From assembly GCA_964483245.1 (NCBI GenBank), contig CAZABP010000026.1:1-63800 (forward strand): a stretch of DNA of 63,800 nucleotides, read 5' to 3'. Shown here piece by piece: positions 35,158 to 42,408 of the stretch. Under the pieces are notes generated by a model. The model was not told where the DNA came from. It was given only the letters and a program-made list of their open reading frames with translations, and searched no databases. Made by a program: the position numbers and the translations under genes. The stretch's first letter is position 1, and every line of letters begins with the position of its first letter. The stretch is from CAZABP01 sp964483245. Lineage in GTDB: Bacteria; Planctomycetota; UBA1135; UBA2386.

Positions 35158-35825
35158 TGCGCCTGCCGGCCGCGCTGGCCGCGCCGCTGCTGCTCGGCGT
35201 CGGCGTCGTCCTGCTCCGAGCTGGCAGCGCGAGCGCGCCGGCGCGGAACGCGGAACCGGCGCACGAGGTCGTCGCGCTCCCGTTCGCGTGGTCCGCCGTG
35301 ACGCCACCGGCCGGCGCCGAGTGGTCCCTCGACGTCGATGGCTCCGGTGCCCGGTTCGAGGTCGGCGGTGCCTTCGGTCCCGCGGTGGCGAGTTGCGCGG
35401 TCAGCGGCTCGCTGCGCTGGGGTGAAGGCGGCCGGCCGATGCGGATCGTGCTGCGGTTGCACACGAGCCGGCTGCGCGTCGAGTCCGGCGAGCCGCAGCT
35501 GCCCTGGGAGCTGCTCGGGAGCAGGATCCACGACGACGTCGTGTTCGAAGGGGCCTGCACGGAATCGGTCGGCTGGACCGGCCGTGCCGCGCAGCGCGTG
35601 ACGTTCGCCGGCGGACTCTCGTTCGGCGCGCAGCACTGGCGCCAGGAGCTCGTGCTGTGGATCAGCTCGATCCGACCGGGGCGCGCCCACCTGCTCGGGG
35701 TCGGCGAGGTCGCCGGTGGGCTGGCACTCCCGCAGCGCTACGTGCTCGGCGTGCTGCCGGCATCCAACCGCATCGCGCTGGCGCTCGATCTGGCATGCTG
35801 CTCTGCAGACGGCAAGTCACGATGA
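35157..35825 (+). CDS. secreted YceI-like protein
   Basis: The protein is about 222 residues from the ATG at 35157 (a GTG at 35154 is equally possible), with a signal peptide (LPAALAAPLLLGVGVVLL). The mature part has the beta-strand order of YceI domains: WSLDVDGSGARFEVGG, then MRIVLRLHTSRLRVESG, then RIHDDVVFEGACTES, RVTFAGGLSFGAQHWRQELVL and RYVLGVLPASNRIALALDL. It is divergent from the YceI domain at 30596. A likely periplasmic carrier or binding protein for a lipid. Start and stop overlap both neighbours (TGATG and ATGA), so it is firmly in the exporter-oxidoreductase-kinase operon. Confidence 0.7.
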   Translation: MRLPAALAAPLLLGVGVVLLRAGSASAPARNAEPAHEVVALPFAWSAVTPPAGAEWSLDVDGSGARFEVGGAFGPAVASCAVSGSLRWGEGGRPMRIVLRLHTSRLRVESGEPQLPWELLGSRIHDDVVFEGACTESVGWTGRAAQRVTFAGGLSFGAQHWRQELVLWISSIRPGRAHLLGVGEVAGGLALPQRYVLGVLPASNRIALALDLACCSADGKSR

Positions 35826-37381
35826 CCGGAGTTCCTTCTCCGACGGAATCCACGGCCGGACCGCCGGGTCCATTCCGGTCGCTGCGGCGACGGCTGTTGC
35901 TCGCCTTCGCACCGCTTGGCCTCGTGCTGTTGGGCGGCACGTGGTGCATCGTGCGCGAGGTGGGCCGCATGCACCTGGACGTGCAGCGGATGTTCGAGGA
36001 GAGCCGCGAAGTCGAAGCCGCGCAGACGATCGTGGAAGCGCTGAAAGGGATCCGCCAGTGGAGCGATGTCGGTGATCCGATGCCCGTGGCGACGCTCGAT
36101 CTGGTGGCTCGCGACGTCGATCGCCATCTCGACGAAGCGGAGCAGGCGCTGACCAGCGTGCGCAGCTCGCATCCGGACGACCCCTCGCGTGCGGGGCACC
36201 AGTCGGAGGAGCTGCGGTTGGCGGCCTCGCTCGACCAGCACCTGCAGCGGTTGCGCGCGGCGCTTGCGCAGCACGACCAACGGGCCAGGCTCCGCGACGT
36301 GGTCGGTGCCGCGCGGCACGAGGCCGAGGCGCTCGCGGCGATCCTGCGCCGCGAGAGCCGTGCGGTCGGTGACGACCTGGACCAGCGCAGCGAAGACATC
36401 GTGCGCCTGTCGTGGTCGATCGGAATCGCGGCGCTGCTGTCGTTGGCCGCCGCGGCGGTGCTGTTCGCGAGGCTCGTGCTGCGGCCGCTGGCCGAGCTCG
36501 ACCGCAGCGCGGAAGAGCTGGGACGAGGGGACCTGCAGCATGTCCCGGTGCCGCGACGCAACGATGAGCTCGGGCGCGTGGCGGTGACGTTCAGCCGGAT
36601 GGCTGACAGCCTCCAGCGCAGCCAGGAGGACCTCGAGCAGCGGATCGAACAGCGCTCACGCGAGCTGCTCAGCACGGCGCGACTCGCCGACATCGGCACG
36701 ATGGCCGCTGGCGTCGCGCACGAGATCAACAACCCACTGGCCTCGATCGCTGCCTGCGCCGAGGGACTGCTGCGCGATGCGGCGCAGGTGGCCGGCATGC
36801 CGGAGTCGATGCGCAAGTACCTGCGGATCGTGCGCACGGAGGCGATGCGCGCGAGTGACATCACGCGTCGTCTGCTGTTGCTGGCGCACCAGGATGGCGC
36901 ACAGCGCCAGCCGCTGCACCTCGACGCTGAGTTGCGCGAGGTCGCTGCGATGTTCCACCATGAGGCGGAGCAGTCGGGTGTGCGGCTGGACCTGCAGGAG
37001 GTGGCGCCGCTGCCGGCGATCGAGGGGGATCGAGCGGAGTGGCGGCAGGTGCTGTTCAACCTGCTGCGCAACGCGCTCGAAGCCAGTCCGCGTGGCGGGG
37101 TGATCCGCCTCCGTTGTGCTGCGGCGGACGGCGGCATCCGACTGGCGATCGAGGACGAAGGACCCGGCCTGCCCGCGGGCGATCCGCAGCGACTGTTCGA
37201 GCCGTTCGTGACCACGAAAGCGCCGGGGAAAGGCACCGGGCTCGGCCTCGCGATCGTGCACCGGATCGTCACAGCCCACGGCGGTCGCATCGTCGCCAGG
37301 GACCGCGAGGCTGGTGGCGCTGCGTTCGAAGTCACGCTGCCAGCGGGGGGGAGGGGAACCGGGTCATTTTGTCCCGATTGA
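35822..37381 (+). CDS. sensor histidine kinase
   Basis: The 519-residue inner-membrane protein has membrane segments at about residues 24-44 and 205-228, with a periplasmic helical sensor region between them (VEAAQTIVEALKGIRQWSDV). A HAMP linker (LRPLAELDRSAEEL), a dimerisation domain with His300 in GVAHEINNPLASI, and an ATPase domain with NLLRNALEASP (N box), IEDEGPGLP and GKGTGLGLAIVHRIV follow. The HEINNPL form is the NtrB-type group that pairs with sigma-54 activators. It is the last gene of the exporter operon and the only kinase near the orphan NtrC-type regulator at 27682, which makes a pair likely. The stop codon lies inside the MocR operator candidate. Confidence 0.92.
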   Translation: MTGVPSPTESTAGPPGPFRSLRRRLLLAFAPLGLVLLGGTWCIVREVGRMHLDVQRMFEESREVEAAQTIVEALKGIRQWSDVGDPMPVATLDLVARDVDRHLDEAEQALTSVRSSHPDDPSRAGHQSEELRLAASLDQHLQRLRAALAQHDQRARLRDVVGAARHEAEALAAILRRESRAVGDDLDQRSEDIVRLSWSIGIAALLSLAAAAVLFARLVLRPLAELDRSAEELGRGDLQHVPVPRRNDELGRVAVTFSRMADSLQRSQEDLEQRIEQRSRELLSTARLADIGTMAAGVAHEINNPLASIAACAEGLLRDAAQVAGMPESMRKYLRIVRTEAMRASDITRRLLLLAHQDGAQRQPLHLDAELREVAAMFHHEAEQSGVRLDLQEVAPLPAIEGDRAEWRQVLFNLLRNALEASPRGGVIRLRCAAADGGIRLAIEDEGPGLPAGDPQRLFEPFVTTKAPGKGTGLGLAIVHRIVTAHGGRIVARDREAGGAAFEVTLPAGGRGTGSFCPD

Positions 37382-37397
37382 CAGGGGCAATCTGTCC
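37365..37397. promoter_or_regulatory. direct-repeat operator candidate for the MocR regulator and promoter
   Basis: CATTTTGTCC (37365-37374) and CAATCTGTCC (37388-37397) match at 8 of 10 positions and are 23 nt apart start to start, about two helical turns, the arrangement bound by MocR-type dimers. Between them lies ATTGACAGGGGCAAT, a partial palindrome, and TTGACA (37378-37383), a perfect -35 hexamer. The -10 match (CATGCT) is weak. The MocR gene starts at 37415. Confidence 0.5.
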
Positions 37398-37414
37398 GGC
37401 ATGCTTCCGCGCCG

Positions 37415-38893
37415 ATGCACCGCTTCGCCGTGCCGTCCGGCGCCGTGATCCGCACTGCGGAGGAGCTGGCCGTGCATCTGCGCGAGGCGATCGAGCTCGG
37501 GCGCATCGGCAGTGGCGAGCGGCTGCCGCCGATCCGTGAGCTGGCGCGGACGCTGCAGTTGTCGCGGCACCTCGTGGAGCGCGCCTACCGTGAGCTCGCG
37601 GAGCGCGGCGTCGTCGCGGCGACCGTGGGCCGCGGGACGGTCGTGCTCGGCCAGCGGCCGGCGAACGGAGCCAGCGACGGGAGCGCACGCGTGCCGTTCA
37701 GCACCGCAGCGGAAGCGGCGCTCGCGCATCTGCGTGGTTCAGCGGATGCGCCCGAGCTGCCCGCCGGCGTCGAGCTGATCGCCGACTTCGCGCATCTGTG
37801 GCCCGACTCGACGCGGTTCCCGGTCGAGACGTTCGCCGCCTGCCTGCAGCAGGTGTTGGTGCGCGACCGCGGCGCGGTGCTGCGCTACGGCGATCCGAAC
37901 GGGCACGAGGAGCTGCGCAACGCGCTGGCGCGCGACCCGGAGCTGGGCGCTGCGGCGTCGCCGGAGCAGATCCTGATCACCAGCGGGGCGCAGCAGGGGA
38001 TCGACCTGGTGCTGCGCGCATTCGCCGAGCCGGGCTCGACGGTCGCGGTCGCGGTGCCGACCTACCACAACCTGTTCGCGCTGCTGAAGGTGCACGGCCT
38101 CGGACTGCTGCCGCTGGCGGCGGATGGCGCCGATCTCGCCGCGGCGCTGGCGCGGCCGGACGTGCGGCTGCTGTACGTGATGCCGACGTTCCACAACCCG
38201 ACCGGGGTCACGCTCGATCTGGCGCAACGCGAGGCGTTGATGCGCGTCGCGGCGCGCAGCCGGGTGCCGGTGCTCGAGGACGAGTTCGAGCAGGAGCTGC
38301 GGTTCGCCGGCAAGCCGTTGCCGAGTCTGCAGAGCCTCGATCCGCGTGGCCTGACCGTGACGGTGCGCACGTTCTCGAAGGGGCTGTTCCCTGGCGTGCG
38401 GATCGGCTGGCTGTCGGCGGCGCCGGACGTGTTGGCGCGCTGCGCCGCGTTGAAGCGGACCCTCGACCTCGAGAGCAGCACGCTGTTGCAGGCAGCGCTC
38501 GCCGAGTTCATCGGCGAGGGGGCGTTCACGCGGCATCTGCGCGGATTGCGCGCGGAGTTGCGCGCGCGCCATGCCGCCGCGCAGAAGCTGCTCGCGCGTC
38601 TGCTGCCGCCCGGTTCGCGTTGGACCGAGCCGCAGGGGGGCTATGCGCTGTGGGTCGAGCTGCCGCCGGCGCTCGACGGCGAGAGCATCGCGGCGGCGGC
38701 CGCCGCCCGCGGCGTGCTCGTGACGCCCGGCGCGCGTTTCGACCCGCGCGGGCAGCCGTCCAGCACGTTGCGCCTGTCGCTGTCGCGCAGCGACCTCAGC
38801 GCGATCGAAACAGGTCTCGAAGTCCTCGGTGCCGTGGCGCGCGCGCAGCTCGGCGAGCCGATTCCTGCCGCACGGCGCGCGCTGTTCCTTTGA
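37415..38893 (+). CDS. MocR-type transcriptional regulator (likely PdxR-like)
   Basis: The 492-residue protein joins an N-terminal GntR winged helix (residues 15-80, GERLPPIRELARTLQLSRHLVERAYRELAERG, shortened here to LPPIRELARTLQLSRHLVE) to a fold-type I aminotransferase domain. The PLP lysine is Lys322 in TVRTFSKGLFPG, with MPTFHNPTGV and the C-terminal TLRLSLS. MocR regulators sense PLP or amino-compounds. This one lies 16 bp upstream of pdxS on the same strand, which strongly suggests the PdxR role of controlling PLP synthesis according to PLP level. The upstream region carries matching direct repeats. Confidence 0.9.
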   Translation: MHRFAVPSGAVIRTAEELAVHLREAIELGRIGSGERLPPIRELARTLQLSRHLVERAYRELAERGVVAATVGRGTVVLGQRPANGASDGSARVPFSTAAEAALAHLRGSADAPELPAGVELIADFAHLWPDSTRFPVETFAACLQQVLVRDRGAVLRYGDPNGHEELRNALARDPELGAAASPEQILITSGAQQGIDLVLRAFAEPGSTVAVAVPTYHNLFALLKVHGLGLLPLAADGADLAAALARPDVRLLYVMPTFHNPTGVTLDLAQREALMRVAARSRVPVLEDEFEQELRFAGKPLPSLQSLDPRGLTVTVRTFSKGLFPGVRIGWLSAAPDVLARCAALKRTLDLESSTLLQAALAEFIGEGAFTRHLRGLRAELRARHAAAQKLLARLLPPGSRWTEPQGGYALWVELPPALDGESIAAAAAARGVLVTPGARFDPRGQPSSTLRLSLSRSDLSAIETGLEVLGAVARAQLGEPIPAARRALFL

Positions 38894-38909
38894 TCCAACC
38901 TCCGCAACG

Positions 38910-39827
38910 ATGATCCAGAGCAACCTCACGTCCGAGATCCCGGGCTTCACGACCGAGGAAGTCCGCACCAAGATCGGCTTCTGCGAGCAGCTGAAAGGTG
39001 GCGTCATCATGGACGTCACCAATGCGACGCAGGCGCGCATCGCCGAGGAGGCCGGTGCCGCCGCCGTCATGGCGCTCGAGCGCGTGCCGGCCGACATCCG
39101 CCGCGACGGTGGCGTCGCGCGCGCGTCGGATCCGGCGGTGATCCGCGAGATCCAGCAGGCGGTTTCGATCCCGGTCATGGCGAAGGTGCGCATCGGCCAC
39201 TTCGTCGAGGCGCAGGTGCTCGAGGCGCTCGAGGTGGATTGCATCGACGAGAGCGAGGTGCTGACGCCGGCCGACGAGCAGTTCCACGTCGACAAGCGCG
39301 GGTTCCGCACGCCGTTCGTCTGCGGCTGCCGTGACCTCGGCGAGGCGCTGCGCCGGATCCACGAAGGGGCCGCGATGATCCGCACCAAGGGCGAGGCCGG
39401 CACCGGCAACGTGGTCGAGGCGGTGCGGCACATGCGCGCCGTGGTCGGTGGGATCCTCGAGCTGCGCGGGCTGGATCGGCGCGGGCTCGAGCGCAAGGCC
39501 GTGGAGTACCGCGTGCCGTTCGAGCTGCTGGCGTGGGTCGCCGAGGCGCAGCGCCTGCCGGTGCCGAACTTCTCGGCCGGCGGCATCGCGACCCCGGCCG
39601 ACGCGGCGCTGATGATGCAGCTCGGCGCCGAGGCGGTGTTCGTCGGGTCGGGGATCTTCAAGTCGGAGGATCCGGTCGCGCGCGGCCGCGCGATCGTGCA
39701 GGCCGTCACGCACTACCGGGACGGCAAGGTGCTCGCCGAAGTCTCGACCGGGCTCGGGATCCCGATGCGCGGGCTCGAAGTGGCGTCGATGCCGCCGCAG
39801 GAGCGGCTCGCGCAGCGCGGGATCTGA
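38910..39827 (+). CDS. pdxS: pyridoxal 5'-phosphate synthase subunit PdxS
   Basis: This is the synthase part of the ribose-5-phosphate-dependent PLP pathway; it builds PLP from ribulose/ribose 5-phosphate, glyceraldehyde 3-phosphate and ammonia. The 305-residue TIM barrel has Asp35 in VIMDVTNA, the Schiff-base lysine Lys92 in PVMAKVRIGHFVEAQ and Lys160 in IRTKGEAGTGN. GSGIFKSEDP near the end binds phosphate. It assembles as a dodecamer with PdxT, encoded directly after it (TGATG overlap). Confidence 0.97.
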   Translation: MIQSNLTSEIPGFTTEEVRTKIGFCEQLKGGVIMDVTNATQARIAEEAGAAAVMALERVPADIRRDGGVARASDPAVIREIQQAVSIPVMAKVRIGHFVEAQVLEALEVDCIDESEVLTPADEQFHVDKRGFRTPFVCGCRDLGEALRRIHEGAAMIRTKGEAGTGNVVEAVRHMRAVVGGILELRGLDRRGLERKAVEYRVPFELLAWVAEAQRLPVPNFSAGGIATPADAALMMQLGAEAVFVGSGIFKSEDPVARGRAIVQAVTHYRDGKVLAEVSTGLGIPMRGLEVASMPPQERLAQRGI

Positions 39828-40399
39828 TGGCGCCGCCGTTCGGGGTGCTCGCGCTGCAGGGGGACTTCGCGCGGCATGCGCAGGCCCTGCAACGCGCCGG
39901 CTGGACGACGCGCGAGGTGCGTGTGCCGCGCGACCTCGAAGGTCTCGCCGGCATCGCGCTGCCGGGTGGCGAGAGCACGACGATGCTGAACCTGCTGGAT
40001 CGCAACCAGCTGTTCGGGCCGTTGCGGGAGTTCTGTGGCAGTGGGGTGCCGGTGCTCGCCACCTGCGCCGGGCTGATCCTGCTCGCGCGCGAAGTGCGGG
40101 CGCCGGAGCAGCGGAGCTTCGGCCTGCTCGACGTCACCGTGGCGCGCAATGGTTACGGCCGCCAGATCCACTCCGGCACGTTTGCGCTCGAGGGTCCCGG
40201 CGTGCCGGCGGGGGCGACCGGCGTCTTCATCCGCGCGCCGCGCATCCTCCGCGTCGGTCCCGGTGTCGAGGTGCTGGCGCGGCGCGGCGACGACCCGGTG
40301 CTGGTCCGCCAGGGCCCGATCCTCGCCGCCTGCTTCCACCCCGAGCTCGCGCCGGACTACTTCGGCTCCCTGACTCCCGGTGGCAAGGTTGGGGTCTGA
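39827..40399 (+). CDS. pdxT: pyridoxal 5'-phosphate synthase glutaminase subunit PdxT
   Basis: This class I glutaminase supplies ammonia to PdxS. It has GVLALQGDFARH at the start, the oxyanion loop LPGGESTTM, the nucleophile Cys80 in LATCAGLILLA and His171/Glu173 in CFHPEL. The length of 190 residues is normal. The ATG overlaps the pdxS stop by 1 nt. The last few residues (GGKVGV) and the TGA stop fall inside the palindrome 40380-40414, which may have replaced the original 3' end. Confidence 0.95.
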   Translation: MAPPFGVLALQGDFARHAQALQRAGWTTREVRVPRDLEGLAGIALPGGESTTMLNLLDRNQLFGPLREFCGSGVPVLATCAGLILLAREVRAPEQRSFGLLDVTVARNGYGRQIHSGTFALEGPGVPAGATGVFIRAPRILRVGPGVEVLARRGDDPVLVRQGPILAACFHPELAPDYFGSLTPGGKVGV

Positions 40400-41100
40400 C
40401 CCCTTGCTTGCCACGCGAGCTGGCGCAGGTGCGCGAGGGTCGCGCGCAGCAGGCGCATCTTGCTGCGGCCGGTCGTGCGTGCGCGCAGCGTCGCCGGCAC
40501 CTCGACGACCTTCGCCCCGGCGGTCAGCGCGCGCAGCAGGGAGTCGCTGACGGCGAGGAAGTCGTCGCGCGGCGACAGGCAGCGCAGCAGCAGCTCCCGC
40601 CGCCACACCCGCACCATGCCGGTGAACGTCCACAGCCGCGCCCCGCTGCGCCAGCGGTACAGCCGCGAAGCCATCCGTGACAACCAGCGGCGACCGGCCG
40701 ACACGCCTTCGATCGCGCCGTCGGGATGGTGGCACGATGCGAGCGCCAGGTCGGCGCCGGCATCGACGGCATCCGCGAGCGGCAGCAGGATCGCTGGGTC
40801 GTAGGTCGAGTCGGCATCGAGCCAGGCGACGAGCGGGCCTTCGGCGGCCAGCGAGCCGGTCCGCAGTGCGGCGCCGAGGCCGCGGTTGCGCTCGTGCCGC
40901 AGCACGCGGGCCGGCTGGCCGCTGAATGCCGTCGCCAGCACTGACAGGGTCGCATCCACCGAGCCGTCGTCGACGAGCAGGAACTCCACCTCCCGCGTCG
41001 CGCGCTCCCGCACACCACGCAGCGCCGCGGCCAGTGCCGGCACGGACTCGGCTTCGTCCTTGCACGGCACGACGATGCTGAGCCGCGGAGTGCCGTTCAC
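40357..41100 (-). CDS. family 2 glycosyltransferase
   Basis: The 247-residue protein has a GT-A fold: RLSIVVPCKDEAESVPAL, EFLLVDDGSVDATL, NRGLGAALRTG, WLDADSTYDPA (the DxD region) and the later block GRSKMRLLRAT. These match polyprenol-phosphate mannose/glucose transferases. I place the start at the GTG at 41100; the frame is open much further upstream but shows no homology there. The 3' end overlaps pdxT by 43 bp tail-to-tail, and its last residues are encoded by the palindrome 40380-40414. The gene is divergent from the next one with 87 bp between. Confidence 0.85.
   Translation of the reverse strand: MNGTPRLSIVVPCKDEAESVPALAAALRGVRERATREVEFLLVDDGSVDATLSVLATAFSGQPARVLRHERNRGLGAALRTGSLAAEGPLVAWLDADSTYDPAILLPLADAVDAGADLALASCHHPDGAIEGVSAGRRWLSRMASRLYRWRSGARLWTFTGMVRVWRRELLLRCLSPRDDFLAVSDSLLRALTAGAKVVEVPATLRARTTGRSKMRLLRATLAHLRQLAWQARGQTPTLPPGVREPK
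40380..40414. repeat. GGGGTCTGACCCC palindrome with outer inverted repeat
   Basis: GTGGCAAG (40380-40387) pairs with CTTGCCAC (40407-40414), and between them is GGGGTCTGACCCC (40391-40403), itself a near-perfect palindrome. The same core recurs at 56685-56697, and its half (CGTCAGACCCC) flanks the RAYT unit. It overlaps the 3' ends of both pdxT (its stop is inside) and the convergent glycosyltransferase gene. Confidence 0.7.
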
Positions 41101-41187
41101 GGCGCGGATCGTAGACGCAGCAGCAGCAGCGCAGCGGACCAGGACTGCTGACAGTCCCTGCGCCGCCCCGTACCATCCGCCCCTGTC

Positions 41188-42390
41188 GTGAATCGACCCT
41201 CGCATTGGACCCTGGCATTCGTGCTGCTGACGCTCGGCGCGGCTGCCGGTCTGCATTGGCTCGGCTGGTTGCCGGACCAGCAGGTGCCTGCGGCACCGTT
41301 GCACCTGCGCACGGATGTCGAAGCGCCGCTCGAGCCGCGCGCACCGCAGCTCGCCCCCGAGGAGGCGCCGGCGCGCGTCACCGGCCGGCTGCTCGACCGG
41401 CTCGGCCGGCCGCTCGCCGGCGGCGAGGTCCGGCATCTCGTCAGCGGCGAGATCGTGCGGACCGATGAGCACGGTCGATTCGAGTTGTCGGCGTCGCCAC
41501 GCCGCACGCACCGTCTGCTGCTGCAGGCGGAGGGACACGACGCGCGGATCGTGCAGTTCGTGCCGGAGGTGCGCGCGGCCGAGCCGGCGTTCGTGCTGCC
41601 GGATGCGCAGCCGTGGCGCGTCCGCCGCTCGCTGGTCACGTCAGCCGTGACGACGCCGCTCGCCGGTGAGGGTTACGTCCGCGGCCCGGACGCCCAGGGC
41701 ATCCAAGACGCCGTGGTCACGTTGCGCGAGACCGGCGTCGCGGTGTTGACCGACGAGACCGGGCGCTTCCGGATCCCGTTGCCGGATGGTCCGTTCCACC
41801 TGCTTGCGCACGACGGCGAGGGGCGTTTCACCGAGACCGAAGTGCTCGCGCCGAGTCGTCGCCAGGGCCTGGTGCCGCTGCCGGAGCTGCAGCTGCGCGA
41901 GCCGGGGGCGGTCGTGCGCGGCCGCGTGCGCGACGAAGAGGGCAATCCGTGCGCGGGTGCCGTGATCGTCGTGACGCAGGGCTCCATCACGCGCCGCGCC
42001 GTCACGGACGAGGGGGGCGCGTTCCAGATCGCCGGGCTGCCGGGCGGTGAGTGCGCGTTGCGCACGTTGCCGCAGCCGGATCTGCCAGCCCTCGAGCATG
42101 CGGTCATCGCCGGTGCGAGCACCGACCTCGAGCTGACGCTCCGCCGCGCGAAGCCCTGGCAGGTGCGCGTCGTCGACCGTGCCGGCAAGGCGCAGACCTC
42201 GCGCCTGGTGATCGCCGGCGGCAGCGACCGCTATACGCAGGCCCAGGCCCTGACCGATGCCGAAGGTCGCGCCGTGCTGCACGGGCTGACCACGGAGCCG
42301 ACCGAGTTCGAAGTGCGCGACGCCGACACGTTCGAAGCGCTGCCGATCGTCGGCAGCGACCCTGCGACGCGCACCGTGACGATCCGCTGA
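41188..42390 (+). CDS. membrane-anchored carboxypeptidase-regulatory-domain protein
   Basis: The 400-residue protein has a GTG start and an N-terminal membrane segment or signal (TLAFVLLTLGAAAGLHWLG). Three or four tandem beta-sandwich repeats follow, each of the carboxypeptidase-regulatory-like type: VTGRLLDRLGRPLAGGEV...TDEHGRFEL, then GIQDAVVTLRETG...TDETGRFRIPL, then VRGRVRDEEGNPCAGAVI...TDEGGAFQIAGLP, then a TDAEGRAVLHGL repeat. Such modules are structural in exported planctomycete and Bacteroidetes proteins. No catalytic domain is seen. Confidence 0.75.
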   Translation: MNRPSHWTLAFVLLTLGAAAGLHWLGWLPDQQVPAAPLHLRTDVEAPLEPRAPQLAPEEAPARVTGRLLDRLGRPLAGGEVRHLVSGEIVRTDEHGRFELSASPRRTHRLLLQAEGHDARIVQFVPEVRAAEPAFVLPDAQPWRVRRSLVTSAVTTPLAGEGYVRGPDAQGIQDAVVTLRETGVAVLTDETGRFRIPLPDGPFHLLAHDGEGRFTETEVLAPSRRQGLVPLPELQLREPGAVVRGRVRDEEGNPCAGAVIVVTQGSITRRAVTDEGGAFQIAGLPGGECALRTLPQPDLPALEHAVIAGASTDLELTLRRAKPWQVRVVDRAGKAQTSRLVIAGGSDRYTQAQALTDAEGRAVLHGLTTEPTEFEVRDADTFEALPIVGSDPATRTVTIR

Positions 42391-42408
42391 GCAGGCTCCC
42401 CCGCGCCG

